A DNA stretch of 39,830 nucleotides, taken from assembly GCA_021820245.1 (NCBI GenBank), contig JAKADT010000003.1:1-39830 (forward strand). The letters are read 5' to 3'. The notes under the pieces were generated by a model that searched no databases, had not been told where the DNA came from, and saw only the letters and a program-made list of their open reading frames with translations. Positions 15,001 through 24,234 of this stretch are shown piece by piece (the first letter of the stretch is position 1; each line of letters opens with the position of its first letter). Position numbers and translations under genes: made by a program. Origin of the DNA: Thermoplasmata archaeon. GTDB lineage: Archaea; Thermoplasmatota; Thermoplasmata; Thermoplasmatales; Thermoplasmataceae.

Positions 15001-15020
15001 TTGAAACTCTTGAGTTTCAA
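15001..15020. promoter_or_regulatory. Perfect palindrome between the eS6 and Kae1-Bud32 promoters
   Basis: TTGAAACTC-TT-GAGTTTCAA is a perfect 9-bp inverted repeat with a 2-base spacer in the divergent control region. It lies about 15 bases upstream of the TATA-like box of the rps6e operon and about 100 bases before kae1-bud32. Its symmetry and place fit a dimeric regulator site. No regulator can be assigned. Confidence 0.42.
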
Positions 15021-15124
15021 GGAAATTAGTGCTTCAATTACACATTTTTCTCATTTTGCGTGGACAATTGTGATTTTTTACTTCCCATGGATAATATTTT
15101 CTTGAGGTTTGCAATCCTGAAATC

Positions 15125-16726
15125 GTGCCTGTCGTAATGGGACTTGAAGGTACAGCTCATACTGTAAGCTGCGGAATCGTTGATGAGGAGAGAATTCTTT
15201 CCAACTGTTCATCGTCTTATGTTCCACCCAGGGGTGGGATACATCCCAGGGAAGCCGCCGATCATCATGCAGAAAATATAGTTCCTGTGGTTGAGAAAGC
15301 ATTGCAGGATTCGAATCTTTCCATGGATGATGTTGACCTGATAGCATTCTCGCAGGGACCTGGGCTTGGGCCATGTCTCAGGGTTGTCGCGACAGCAGCC
15401 AGAACACTTTCATTGAAATTTTCAAAACCCATACTGGGGGTGAATCATCCCCTTGGCCATGTGGAGATAGGAAGAAAGCTGAGCAATGCTGGCGATCCGG
15501 TGATGCTTTATGTCTCAGGTGGAAACACCCAGGTGATAGCCCATCTCATGGGAAGGTACAGGGTACTTGGCGAGACAACTGACATAGGCCTTGGAAACAT
15601 GCTGGATAAATTTGCAAGAGAGATTGGGATCCCGTTTCCTGGGGGTCCGAAAATAGAGGAGATGGCGAAAAAAGGGAAAAAACTTCTTGATATACCATAT
15701 TCCGTGAAAGGCATGGATACTTCCTTTTCCGGAATACTCACTGCTGCACTTTCATTTCTGAAGAAGGGGGAGAGGGTCGAGGATGTCTGTTACAGTGTCC
15801 AGGAAGTATCTTTTGCAATGATTACTGAAGTGCTGGAAAGGGCACTTTATTATACAAACAAGAGAGAGATTCTTCTTGCTGGAGGTGTGGCAAGAAACCA
15901 TAGACTCAGAGATATGGTTTCCGCAATGGCAAACGATGCCGGAATGAATGCCTTACTGACGGATGAAAGATACTGCATGGATAACGGGGCAATGATAGCC
16001 CAGGCAGGCCTGCTCATGTATAAGAGTGGAACCAGGCAGAAAATTGAGGATACAGGAATAAACCCAAGATTCAGGATTGACGAGGTTGATGCTCCGTGGG
16101 TGACTGATAATAAGGATTTCTCCTACATATATTCTGGGGCGGAATCCAGAATCGACAGTGGTGAATTCTTCGGAAGAGTTTCGGTAGTGAAGGTGAGAAA
16201 CCGGAAGCTTTACAGAAACCTGGATCTTGACGGCAGGATACGCCTGATCCGGCTTAAGAATGAGGGATCAATCCTGAAGCGCATGAACGAGGCTGGGATT
16301 GATTCCCCAGTGCTGTATGATGTCAATTCAGAACGCTTTTCAATAACGATGGAGAAACTGAGTGGACCGACTCTTGAAGAATATTTGAGAACTGAAGGTG
16401 TAAACAGGGAAATAATCGTAAGAATTGGAAAAGCAATTGGAAATCTTCACCAGAGCAGGATATCACATGGTGATCTTACGCCCAACAACATCATCATGTC
16501 AAACGAGAAACTCTATTTCATAGATCCAAGCATGGGTTCACTCTCGCCAGGAAACGAAGATTTTGCAACAGACCTGTTCCTGATTCTGGAAAGCATGAAA
16601 GCGTTGCATGTTGTTGACAGTGGAATGCTTGACCTGTTAAAGGAAGAATACTCCAGGGCAGTGAAGAATGGTGATGAAATTATGGAAACACTTGAAAAAA
16701 TGGAAAAAAGGAGGAGATATGTCTGA
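15125..16726 (+). CDS. kae1-bud32: Kae1-Bud32 fusion (KEOPS tRNA t6A synthesis)
   Basis: Kae1 transfers the threonylcarbamoyl group to A37 of ANN-decoding tRNAs. Bud32 is the small kinase/ATPase of the KEOPS complex. Residues 1-325 are Kae1 (GLEGTAHT, metal-binding [31 protein letters not shown]). About residues 340-533 are Bud32, with [17 protein letters not shown] (catalytic loop) and FIDPSMG in place of DFG. Fusion of the two is known from several euryarchaea. The start may be GTG 15125 or ATG 15137; GTG gives an N-terminus like that of homologues. A TATA-like GATAATATTTT lies at about 15089. rdgB follows, overlapping the stop. Confidence 0.95.
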   Translation: MPVVMGLEGTAHTVSCGIVDEERILSNCSSSYVPPRGGIHPREAADHHAENIVPVVEKALQDSNLSMDDVDLIAFSQGPGLGPCLRVVATAARTLSLKFSKPILGVNHPLGHVEIGRKLSNAGDPVMLYVSGGNTQVIAHLMGRYRVLGETTDIGLGNMLDKFAREIGIPFPGGPKIEEMAKKGKKLLDIPYSVKGMDTSFSGILTAALSFLKKGERVEDVCYSVQEVSFAMITEVLERALYYTNKREILLAGGVARNHRLRDMVSAMANDAGMNALLTDERYCMDNGAMIAQAGLLMYKSGTRQKIEDTGINPRFRIDEVDAPWVTDNKDFSYIYSGAESRIDSGEFFGRVSVVKVRNRKLYRNLDLDGRIRLIRLKNEGSILKRMNEAGIDSPVLYDVNSERFSITMEKLSGPTLEEYLRTEGVNREIIVRIGKAIGNLHQSRISHGDLTPNNIIMSNEKLYFIDPSMGSLSPGNEDFATDLFLILESMKALHVVDSGMLDLLKEEYSRAVKNGDEIMETLEKMEKRRRYV

Positions 16727-17283
16727 TAAGTTTTGTAACAAGCAATGCACATAAGTTCCACGAAGTAAAGGGTATAATGGATGCATCCGGTATTGAGATC
16801 GAATGGCATGAGTTGCAGTATGAAGAGATACAGGCAGATTCCACCGAAGAGATATCAAGAGACAGCTGCGTTAAACTTGCAAAAAAAATGGATGGGAAAT
16901 TCTTCCTAGAGGACACCGGCCTCTATATTGAACCACTGAACGGTTTTCCGGGACCTTACTCTTCATTTGTCCAGAAAACCATAGGTAACAAGGGTATTTT
17001 GAGGCTGCTCCATAATAATGGAAGAAATGCAAAATTCCTGACCGTGGTCTCTTACTGGAACGGAAATGAAGTGATTCAGTTCAGTGGAGAACTGAAGGGA
17101 AAAATCAGTTATACCGAGAGGGGAAACACCGGCTTTGGGTATGACCCAATCTTCATACCAGACGGATTCGAAAAGTCGCTTTCAGAGATGACTGTGGACG
17201 AAAAAAATAATATTTCACACCGATCAAAGGCCATCAGGAATTTTATAGATTATCTGAAAAAAGAAAATGGAACTTCCCTGTAA
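16723..17283 (+). CDS. rdgB: XTP/dITP diphosphatase (RdgB/HAM1), CTG start
   Basis: A house-cleaning pyrophosphatase that removes dITP and XTP from the nucleotide pool. The essential N-terminus FVTSNAHKF is encoded from 16726 on, followed by [33 protein letters not shown] and HRSKAI, all family hallmarks. No ATG, GTG or TTG precedes FVTSN in frame; the first ATG (16777) would cut the substrate loop off. A CTG at 16723 lies 8 bases after a strong GGAGG (16710-16714) and overlaps the kae1-bud32 stop as CTGA. This mimics the usual ATGA coupling, so CTG is the proposed start. A sequence error is the main alternative. Confidence 0.85.
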   Translation: MISFVTSNAHKFHEVKGIMDASGIEIEWHELQYEEIQADSTEEISRDSCVKLAKKMDGKFFLEDTGLYIEPLNGFPGPYSSFVQKTIGNKGILRLLHNNGRNAKFLTVVSYWNGNEVIQFSGELKGKISYTERGNTGFGYDPIFIPDGFEKSLSEMTVDEKNNISHRSKAIRNFIDYLKKENGTSL

Positions 17284-17387
17284 TGGCGACATGTCCCTGA
17301 AAATTTGGATTTTCACCATTCAATCCAAACCCGGAGACTATGCGAAAGATAAATAACTTGTTTTTATCTCATGCAGAAAGGATAACT

Positions 17388-17762
17388 ATGGCATTTCGCT
17401 TTAAGGATTTTCAAACTTACATATATATTGTACTGATGGCAATTGGCCTTGCGCTCTTCGTCATAAGCGCAAACGATCTCATTTTTGGTAACAAAGCGCT
17501 CATAAACAATGGCATAACTTTCAAGAGTGCGGGTCCGTGGAACTACTGGATTTTTACGCTTGGTATAATTATGACGGTGATGTTCGTATACCTTTATGCA
17601 AAGACCATGAGTGACGTGTCCAAATTCAGGCGTCTCATGGAGAGCGACAGTAAATACAGCTTCATGAAAAATATGAAGGAACTTGAGATTATTTCACAGC
17701 GCCTTGGTACAACGTATAAGGAAAGACTTTCAGCCGCAAAAGAAAGATGGAAAATAAAATAA
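17388..17762 (+). CDS. Two-helix membrane protein with cytoplasmic helical tail, unknown function
   Basis: A protein of about 124 residues with two hydrophobic segments (about residues 10-30 and 55-75) and a charged, helical C-terminal tail of about 45 residues (SKFRRLMESDSKYSF, then KERLSAAKERWK). It resembles the small Thermoplasmata membrane proteins grouped as DUF3198, from memory and without certainty. The start was set at ATG 17388, preceded by AAAGGAT; the ATG-less frame upstream to 17340 includes the TATA-like GATAAATAAC. Alone on its strand between rdgB and the convergent speE. Confidence 0.55.
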   Translation: MAFRFKDFQTYIYIVLMAIGLALFVISANDLIFGNKALINNGITFKSAGPWNYWIFTLGIIMTVMFVYLYAKTMSDVSKFRRLMESDSKYSFMKNMKELEIISQRLGTTYKERLSAAKERWKIK

Positions 17763-17771
17763 TCGGTTGAA

Positions 17772-18599
17772 CTATTCCGAAAGTATCTTTTTCACAAATT
17801 CTGGAAGTTCAGGTGCCCCTTTCAGTATGGATGAATTGAAATATTTCCCTGGTTCTATATTCGTCCCACGCGGTTCCAGTTTATCGTCAGATGACATTGT
17901 GAAAGACCAGAACCCGCTGGGATATGTGGGTATAAACGCAGTATAAACTATGCTGTTCCTGAACACAGACCTTGCGGAATTGTATGCCATTTTCAGTGCC
18001 TTTGGCTGGTAGAATGGAGATCCGGATTGAGCTACAACTATACCTCCGGGACTGAGCTTCTCCTTGACGTCTCTGTAGAAATCCAACCCGAATAGACCCT
18101 CCGCGGGACCCTCCGGATCTGTAGAATCAACAATTATGAGGTCAAATTTCTCCCTGCTTGACTTCATATATTTTATTCCGTCTTCAATCCTAAGATCAAC
18201 CTTTGGGTCCCTGAATGAATCTGCCAGATCCGGGAAATATTTTTTGCAAACCTCGACAACCTGGTTGTCTATCTCTATATTTGTTATGCTCTCAACTCCA
18301 AGACTCAGAAGCTGACCTGCCACTCCTCCATCACCCCCGCCGATAACAAGTGCCTTCCTGGGTGGCCTTTCCGCGTAATAGTACGGAAACATGGTTATCA
18401 TTTCGTGGTACACAAATTCATCCTTCTCGGTGAGCTGAACCGTACCGTCTATGGAAAGGAGTTTTCCAAAATCATAAGTATCAAACACGTCGATTCGCTG
18501 ATAGTCTGTCTTGACTGAGAGGAGTTGATCGCTTACCCTGAACGATAATTGCAAATTCTCCGAATATCTTTCCGAAAACCAGTTTTCTATGAGTTTCAC
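17772..18599 (-). CDS. speE: Polyamine aminopropyltransferase (spermidine synthase family)
   Basis: It transfers an aminopropyl group from decarboxylated S-adenosylmethionine to a polyamine acceptor. The 275-residue length fits. The N-terminal beta domain has [17 protein letters not shown], followed by the Rossmann core with [14 protein letters not shown] (dcSAM loop), [16 protein letters not shown] and the catalytic [16 protein letters not shown]. In archaea the acceptor may be agmatine or longer amines; sequence alone does not tell. The start is GTG 18599. It reads convergently with the small membrane protein gene, 9 bases apart. Confidence 0.93.
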   Translation of the reverse strand: MKLIENWFSERYSENLQLSFRVSDQLLSVKTDYQRIDVFDTYDFGKLLSIDGTVQLTEKDEFVYHEMITMFPYYYAERPPRKALVIGGGDGGVAGQLLSLGVESITNIEIDNQVVEVCKKYFPDLADSFRDPKVDLRIEDGIKYMKSSREKFDLIIVDSTDPEGPAEGLFGLDFYRDVKEKLSPGGIVVAQSGSPFYQPKALKMAYNSARSVFRNSIVYTAFIPTYPSGFWSFTMSSDDKLEPRGTNIEPGKYFNSSILKGAPELPEFVKKILSE

Positions 18600-18623
18600 G
18601 ATTTGGAATATAAATAAAGTGTA

Positions 18624-18880
18624 TTTTAACTCATGTGAGCGAGAAGTCCCTTACCCGGGATAGGGATGCACACAACCTGAACATATTATTGTTATCTGGG
18701 CATAGTTCAGTTTGCTGTCAGGCAGAAGTGAAAGTGTTGGGATAACCATACTGCTTCATAAGTGTACGTGTGCACGAAGCTGGAGGTAACAGCATGAAGA
18801 CCAAGCACTCCATGACTGAGAGAAATTCAAATTCCTGAAATCCTGTCAGCAGCCTTTTAAGCGGAAAGAACCCCTCTATA
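18624..18880 (+). repeat. Diverged intergenic repeat, copy 2
   Basis: It matches 2766-3025 in block order (TATTGT, GTTCAGT, AGTGAAAG, GGATA, GCTTCAT, AGCATG, GAAATTC). It opens TTTTAACTCATGTGAGCGA, which matches 24188-24214 (24 of 27 bases by eye) next to the TnpB fossil. On the minus strand a short protein-like frame (MKQYGYPNTFTSA, stop, QQTELCPDNNNMF) has a partly matching counterpart in copy 1, as expected of a decayed tnpB 3' end. The remaining 18881-19080 stretch before the HU promoter is AT-rich and shows nothing else. Confidence 0.55.
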
Positions 18881-19145
18881 TCCGGGAGAAGAGCTCAATG
18901 ACCGTGTATTTGATGGATCTTTCATTAAATTCATGAAAGAAATTTTTCAAACTATTACCTTTATAGAAAACCTTATCTGGACATTTAATTCACAACGCTT
19001 ATATAGTTTAGTCTGTTTTTTAATATACTATAATTTTAATAATAAAAATGATATACCTCTTAAGCCCATTTTTTTCGCTAATTAATAAATCGTCGATACA
19101 AATATTTTAATATAGGGAAGTATATTATCAAAGTGGAGGAATGAC

Positions 19146-19415
19146 ATGGTAGGAATAAGCGAACTTTCGAAAACCGTGTCCAAAAAAACAAACACAACCC
19201 AGAAGGTTGCCAGAAATGTTATAAAGACATTCCTGGACAGTGTTGTTTCTGAATCCGACAGAGGAGCAAAAATCAATCTGGCGGGTTTTGGGATATTCGA
19301 AAGAAGGACTCAGATGGCAAGAAAAGCCAGAAACCCACAGACCAAGAAAATAATTGAGGTCCCTTCCAAGAAGAAGTTTGTTTTCAGGGCATCAAGCAAA
19401 GTAAAGTACAAGTAG
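19146..19415 (+). CDS. HU-type DNA-binding protein (HTa-like)
   Basis: An 89-residue bacterial-type HU chromatin protein. A helical dimer core (about residues 3-45) is followed by LAGFGIFERR and the DNA-wrapping arm with the intercalating RNPQT, ending KKFVFRASSKVK. Thermoplasmatales are known to use such a protein (HTa), gained from bacteria, in place of histones; this is good evidence for the lineage. ATG 19146 is preceded by GGAGGA at 7 bases and by TATA-like sequences at about 19105-19130. The gene stands alone and is followed by a T-rich stretch (19440-19495) that probably ends transcription. Confidence 0.93.
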   Translation: MVGISELSKTVSKKTNTTQKVARNVIKTFLDSVVSESDRGAKINLAGFGIFERRTQMARKARNPQTKKIIEVPSKKKFVFRASSKVKYK

Positions 19416-19531
19416 TCTTTACTTAACTTGTCTAACACTAATTATTTATATTTTTTAAATTAATTTGATTTTTCATTTTTTGTTTTATTTTCACTTATCA
19501 ATGATTGGTTATTGGTCTTTATAGCCGATAT

Positions 19532-19577
19532 TTTTAACATTTCGGGCTGGAATTCCCATTTCGCAAGATGTGGATAA
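19532..19577 (+). repeat. Short copy of the intergenic repeat end
   Basis: TTTTTAACATTTCGGGCTGG and the following AATTCCCATTTCGCAA match 2765-2800 with only a few differences over about 40 bases. The rest of the 260-base repeat is missing. The surrounding 19416-19681 gap is very AT-rich and has no gene. It may be an isolated element-end fossil. Confidence 0.5.
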
Positions 19578-19681
19578 AATCAAAAGGGGATATATAACAA
19601 AAGGGAATGAAAAGAAAAAGTGAAATGTATTTCAGTGAGCCATACTCTCAGGACTGAGGAGTATTTTCTGGACAATTTCCA

Positions 19682-19975
19682 TTATATTTTCCCAAACTTC
19701 TTCTTTCTCTCTTTGGACGAGTATCCTGTAATGCTTTCCACCAGACTGTTATACATCTTGATTGTCTGTGAGAAATCCTTGAAGTCCGGGTCATTCTCTG
19801 TTTCAATGGCCAGATTCTTTCCACTTATGGATATTTCGAGTCTTTTTATACCCGGAATTGTTAATTCCACGCTCCCCTGTGAAACTTTCACATCGCTGGA
19901 AAACTCCCTGCATCTTGATGCTATGGTTTCCAGAGAAATATCAAAACCTTTCTTTACGGGATAGTCTCTTGCCAT
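19682..19975 (-). CDS. DUF5611-like small archaeal protein
   Basis: A 97-residue soluble protein with the KKGFDISLETIASRCREF start and an alternating beta pattern (VELTIPGIKRLEISISGKNLAIET), ending in a Lys-rich tail (SSKERKKKFGK). It fits my recollection of DUF5611, an uncharacterised family of Thermoplasmata and some methanogens. It starts one base after the stop of the TIM-barrel gene upstream, so the two form an operon. Function unknown. Confidence 0.6.
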   Translation of the reverse strand: MARDYPVKKGFDISLETIASRCREFSSDVKVSQGSVELTIPGIKRLEISISGKNLAIETENDPDFKDFSQTIKMYNSLVESITGYSSKERKKKFGKI

Positions 19976-19976
19976 T

Positions 19977-20999
19977 TTACGCCACCTGCTTTTTCATGGA
20001 AGCTTTTCTTTGGAGCTTCTTTGAAAGTGTCCTTAGGTATATGAGATACATGTATTGAGCATCATGCTCCAGAAGCGGAGAAGACGATATGATTGTTGAA
20101 TCTCCATCATAGTCTATGATCGCCTCTGTAAGGGTTTCAAATTTGAGATCTCCATGCTTTATTGCTGTGAGTTTTGTCTCATTGCTTTCCTCGTATTCAA
20201 CTCCGGAGAATTCCATGTAAAGATCGCCTTTGGAGAATTTTGAAAAATCACTAATAAGTGCCTCAAAGTCCTTTATTTCGATCAATGATCCTCCTGTCAC
20301 CGCGTGCACATGCGGGAAGTTCAATATGGGTTCAATGTCTTTCACTTTTTTTGAAACGGATAGAAGGTCCTGAACTGAACCAAAAATCTCGGTTTTCCCA
20401 GAACATTCCACGCCAATATACGGATACCCCCTAGATGGAGGAAGTTCAGCAGATATCCTGCCATAAAAATCTACTGCTTTTTTAACCGCAGTTTTCCTCT
20501 CTTTTGGATAAAATCCTGTATGCGTTATTGTTCTCTTTGCATGCATTGCTTTCCCGATTATGAGGGACCATTTCAGATGATTGTATGATTTATCGGCCAT
20601 TTCATTATCTGATAACATATCCATGTAGTAAGGTGCATGAATGGAAAGCTGCACGTCGAGTTCCCTGGCCAGTCTACCCCCCTCGTCCAGATCCGCATAG
20701 TTTCTTGCCATGTTCCAGAAGAGTTCCTGAACTATGTCATCCTCCTCAATGATATTATCGATCCCGATGCTATTGTAGTTACCGTCCTCGTCCTGTCTCA
20801 ATATATCAACTATTATGGAAGTATCTACATCCCTCGGTGAAAGTCCATTGTACTCAAGGGCAGGTCTCTCTTCAACATTTACCCTGAGAAGTTGAACTTC
20901 CAGAGCATTTAACCCTAGATTATTAGCATCCTCAACTGATTCTATAAACGTCCTTCCCTTGCTAGTCAGGGGAATTCCCGCAACACCAAATCTGATCAT
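19977..20999 (-). CDS. AP endonuclease 2-like TIM-barrel protein
   Basis: A protein of about 340 residues of the xylose isomerase-like/endonuclease IV superfamily. GVAGIP opens the barrel, LSIHAPYYMDM and ITHTGFYPKER carry metal-ligand histidines, PYIGVECSGK and PILNFPHVHAVTGG follow, and YMEFSGVEY supplies a late glutamate. The residues suggest a metal site as in Nfo-type AP endonucleases, but an 80-residue insertion near the N-terminus (about residues 40-100) and overall divergence leave the reaction open. The start was set at ATG 20999; an ATG at 21020 is also in frame, with TATA-like CTTATATAATT at about 21036-21046. Co-transcribed with the DUF5611-like gene. Confidence 0.7.
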   Translation of the reverse strand: MIRFGVAGIPLTSKGRTFIESVEDANNLGLNALEVQLLRVNVEERPALEYNGLSPRDVDTSIIVDILRQDEDGNYNSIGIDNIIEEDDIVQELFWNMARNYADLDEGGRLARELDVQLSIHAPYYMDMLSDNEMADKSYNHLKWSLIIGKAMHAKRTITHTGFYPKERKTAVKKAVDFYGRISAELPPSRGYPYIGVECSGKTEIFGSVQDLLSVSKKVKDIEPILNFPHVHAVTGGSLIEIKDFEALISDFSKFSKGDLYMEFSGVEYEESNETKLTAIKHGDLKFETLTEAIIDYDGDSTIISSSPLLEHDAQYMYLIYLRTLSKKLQRKASMKKQVA

Positions 21000-21307
21000 A
21001 AATAAATCTAGACCTTCCATGATTACAAATTATATAAGTTTATCAGAGCTTATTCACGCATACAGTTGGGTTACATATGACTTCTTCTGCATGTTGATTC
21101 CAGATTCCTGTGAAAATCCAGTGGACCAAAGTGATGGAAAGCTTAAAAATTCAGATATTGGTATAATTCAAAAATGCAATATCCGCTTACATAATATGGT
21201 CACTACCAAGTCTTAAATATTCTTAAGGCATACGATTGTGATGGTGGTAATTAAAGGGAACGGAATTTCTTGTATTACATCCATTTCGAATAAATCAGGT
21301 GATCAGT

Positions 21308-22654
21308 ATGAATGTAGATCCAAATTTAACAAAATACATGATAAAAGCAAAGATAGCTACGGATGGGGTGGTTGAGAAACCTGACGTCGTAGGTGCCATA
21401 TTTGGCCAGACTGAAGGACTTCTCGGTGACGAACTGGATTTAAGGGATCTCCAGAAGAGCGGAAAGATCGGTAGAATTGAAGTTGAAATAGACAGTAAAA
21501 AAGGAAGGACTGAAGGCTTTGCGCTAATACCTTCCGGCCTGGATCAGGTTGAGAGTTCAATTCTCGCGGCAGCTCTGGAAACCATAGACCGTATAGGACC
21601 ATGCAAGGCAAAGGTTGAGATTGAGAACATAGAAGATGTCAGAATACAGAAGAGACACAAGATCGTAGAGAGGGCTGAAGCGCTTTACAAAAAGATGAGC
21701 GAGAGCGGCAAGAGCGTCAGTGAGAGCATTGTAAACTCAGTTAGGGAAGAGGTTGAGAAAGGAGAGATCATCTCCTATGGAGAGGAAAGGCTTCCAGCAG
21801 GTCCTGCCATAAAGGATTCGGATTCAATAATTGTTGTGGAAGGCAGAAGCGATGTTCTTAATCTTTTAAGGTATGGTATAAAGAATACAATAGCTGTGCA
21901 GGGAACAAACATACCAAAGACTGTCCAGAAGCTTTCAAAGGAGAGAACTGTAACTGTTTTTCTTGATGGTGACAGGGGTGGAGACCTCATTTTGAAGGAG
22001 ATGCTCCAGGTTGCGGAGATAGATTTTGTCTCCAGGGCTCCTCCAGGAACAGAGGTTGAAGAACTCACATATAAGCAGATTGTTAAAGCCTTAAGGTACA
22101 AGACCCCTGTAGAGCAATATCTTTCAATGAGAGGAATGAGTGAGGAACTCAAGGAACTTGTTCAGAAGAATGCAACGGAATCTGGCAAAAATGGAAAGAA
22201 ACAGCCAGATATGCCGGTGGATGAACCAAAACCAGACAGAAGGGATAGACAGGAAGAGAGAAGAGAACAGAGACGCGAGGAAAGGAAAGAGGAGAGAGAA
22301 CCCGAACCTGAGCCACAGAAAGTCGAGGTTGAAGATGTACCTGGTTTTGTGGACCTTCAGAATCCAAAAGCAATAGAGAAAAAGGGAACCATACTTAATG
22401 AGAGCAAACTCACCGAAGTATATGGGGAAGATGGTAAGGCAATTGCCACACTCTCCATATCTGAAACTGTTGAGAAAATACCAGAAATCAAGGACGGAAA
22501 GGCAATAATAACTGGTGGAGTCATTTCACAAAGACTCATAGACACAGCGTTTCAGGCAGGAATCAAAAACATTTACGGGGCAAAAATGGGACACGTGACT
22601 AAGAAGCCTGCGGAGGTCAGAGTGGTTTCATGGGAACACCATATGCAGGCATAG
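21308..22654 (+). CDS. dnaG: DnaG-type primase, archaeal
   Basis: Archaeal DnaG is a TOPRIM protein found with the exosome and able to make RNA primers in some species. An N-terminal archaeal domain precedes the TOPRIM domain, with the catalytic glutamate E178 in VVEGRSDVL and aspartates 220/222 in FLDGDRGGD. A strongly charged linker rich in Arg and Glu (about residues 300-345) leads to a C-terminal domain ending near VVSWEHHMQA. ATG 21308 has a very good Shine-Dalgarno (AGGTGATC just upstream, overlapping the alternative GTG at 21299). The next gene starts within its last 25 bases, so the two are coupled. Confidence 0.94.
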   Translation: MNVDPNLTKYMIKAKIATDGVVEKPDVVGAIFGQTEGLLGDELDLRDLQKSGKIGRIEVEIDSKKGRTEGFALIPSGLDQVESSILAAALETIDRIGPCKAKVEIENIEDVRIQKRHKIVERAEALYKKMSESGKSVSESIVNSVREEVEKGEIISYGEERLPAGPAIKDSDSIIVVEGRSDVLNLLRYGIKNTIAVQGTNIPKTVQKLSKERTVTVFLDGDRGGDLILKEMLQVAEIDFVSRAPPGTEVEELTYKQIVKALRYKTPVEQYLSMRGMSEELKELVQKNATESGKNGKKQPDMPVDEPKPDRRDRQEERREQRREERKEEREPEPEPQKVEVEDVPGFVDLQNPKAIEKKGTILNESKLTEVYGEDGKAIATLSISETVEKIPEIKDGKAIITGGVISQRLIDTAFQAGIKNIYGAKMGHVTKKPAEVRVVSWEHHMQA

Positions 22655-24129
22655 ACCTGAAGAATCTGCCGGATACTTCGTACATCAAGATTCCAAAGAA
22701 TCCTCTGGAGATGGTTATAGGCCAGGATGAGGCCGTAAAAATGGCCAAGATAGCCGCAAAGCAACGCAGGCATCTTCTACTTGTCGGTCCACCTGGTGTA
22801 GGTAAATCAATGATAGCTCAGTCCATATCATTCTATATACCCCAACCTAAGGAGGAGATAAGAGTTGTCCACAACCCTCAGTATCCTGAAAGGCCATTTA
22901 TAGAGGTAAAAAGCAGGGTGCAGATTGTTCAGGAAAAAGAGGAGATGAATATGGTTGAGGGTGAACTCCTTGACCCAAAGGATGTTCCGGTATCAGTTGC
23001 CGAAAGACTCGGTTTCAGGTGCCAGAAATGTGGTTTCTATTCATCCTCTGCAGAAAATACCTGCCCCAACTGCAACAACCCCAAGGTTCAGAATGTGACA
23101 CAGGGACCATTTGGAGATGTATTCAATGTAATCGGTGCTGCATTTGGAGTCCAGAACAATACAGAAAAAGTAACCTCAACGAGAAAGATAGGGGAAAGAG
23201 AGGAGGTCATAGTCTATGAAAGATATAACGATCGAATCAGGGTCCTGGATGAAAAAACTCTCGAAAGAAGAAGAAAAATAGAGAAAAAGAGTCCCAGCAA
23301 GATCATTGTCCCTATTGACAGGAAACCTTTCATACTTGCAACCGGAGCGAGCGAAACGGAACTTCTTGGAGATGTCAGGCATGATCCCTATGGTGGTCAT
23401 CCCCAGCTTGGAACACTTCCTTACGAGAGGGTTATAGCCGGGTCTGTGCATGAAGCACACGAGGGGGTCCTTTTCATAGACGAGATTTCACATCTTGGCA
23501 ACCTTCAGAGATTTATACTGACAGCGATGCAGGAGAGACACTTTCCCATCACTGGAAGAAATCCGCAGAGCGCCGGGGCCAGTGTAAGGGTTGATAACGT
23601 ACCTGCTGACTTCATACTTGTTGCGGCCTGCAATATCAATGATCTTCAATATATTCTCAGCCCGCTGAGATCAAGGATTGTAGGAAGTGGTTACGAGATA
23701 CTCATGCAGGTAACAATGCCGGATAATCCTGCAAATAGGATGAAATATCTTCAGTTCATTGCGCAGGAGATCATAATGGACGGAAAGATACCGCAGATGT
23801 CCATTGAGGCTGCAAATCTCATAGTTGAGGAGGGCAAACGCCGTGCGGGTGAAATAGACCGCAAAGAGAACGCCCTTACCCTGAGACTTCGGGAACTTGG
23901 AGGGCTTGTAAGAGCTTCAGGCGATATTGCAGTGGGTGATGAGAGAAATCTTATTGAAAAAAGCGATGTACTTGAGGCTTTGAAGACCTATCTGCCTGTG
24001 GAAGAAAAAATAAAGAAGTATTACGGAAATATGGGAGCTGCACTGTCCTCGGAGAATACACTCTCCCAGAAAGGAGAGGAATATTACTCAAACTACCATA
24101 ATTTCAGGCAGGATCGTTCATACGACTGA
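22630..24129 (+). CDS. LonB-like AAA+ ATPase with zinc ribbon and without protease domain
   Basis: A 499-residue ATPase of the archaeal LonB group. Walker A is GPPGVGKS (53-60) and Walker B is VLFIDEIS (D284/E285). LonB-type LLGDVRHDPYGGHPQLGT, sensor-1 ACNIN, an arginine finger in PLRSRI, and RLRELGGLVRASGDIA in the lid are all present. LonB normally has membrane helices inserted in the ATPase domain and a Ser-Lys peptidase at the C-terminus. Here the insertion carries two CxxC pairs (131/134, 145/148) with no membrane helix, and the protein ends after the lid plus a 40-residue polar tail. It may act as a remodelling ATPase. It overlaps dnaG, which suggests a shared role, but none is established. 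Confidence 0.82.
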   Translation: MGTPYAGIDLKNLPDTSYIKIPKNPLEMVIGQDEAVKMAKIAAKQRRHLLLVGPPGVGKSMIAQSISFYIPQPKEEIRVVHNPQYPERPFIEVKSRVQIVQEKEEMNMVEGELLDPKDVPVSVAERLGFRCQKCGFYSSSAENTCPNCNNPKVQNVTQGPFGDVFNVIGAAFGVQNNTEKVTSTRKIGEREEVIVYERYNDRIRVLDEKTLERRRKIEKKSPSKIIVPIDRKPFILATGASETELLGDVRHDPYGGHPQLGTLPYERVIAGSVHEAHEGVLFIDEISHLGNLQRFILTAMQERHFPITGRNPQSAGASVRVDNVPADFILVAACNINDLQYILSPLRSRIVGSGYEILMQVTMPDNPANRMKYLQFIAQEIIMDGKIPQMSIEAANLIVEEGKRRAGEIDRKENALTLRLRELGGLVRASGDIAVGDERNLIEKSDVLEALKTYLPVEEKIKKYYGNMGAALSSENTLSQKGEEYYSNYHNFRQDRSYD

Positions 24130-24187
24130 TCTGAACCCACTGGTTTAATCCAAATTTATCTATATTTATGCTACCTTGACAGTTCCG

Positions 24188-24214
24188 TTTTTAACTCATG
24201 TGAACGACAATTCC
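24188..24214 (+). repeat. TnpB-element right-end fossil
   Basis: TTTTTAACTCATGTGAACGA and the bases after it match 18624-18650 (24 of 27 bases by eye). It sits just downstream, on the minus strand, of the zinc-ribbon remnant of a tnpB gene, where the right end of the element would be. This anchors the other repeat copies to TnpB-type elements. Confidence 0.5.
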
Positions 24215-24234
24215 ACTGATGATTGCTTTCGTAT

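Noticed and set aside
15078-15374. 98-codon minus-strand frame over the start of kae1-bud32
   Set aside because: Antisense to a strongly conserved coding region; a shadow frame.
22140-22376. Arg/Glu-rich overlapping frame in dnaG
   Set aside because: It arises from the low-complexity charged linker of DnaG read in another frame.
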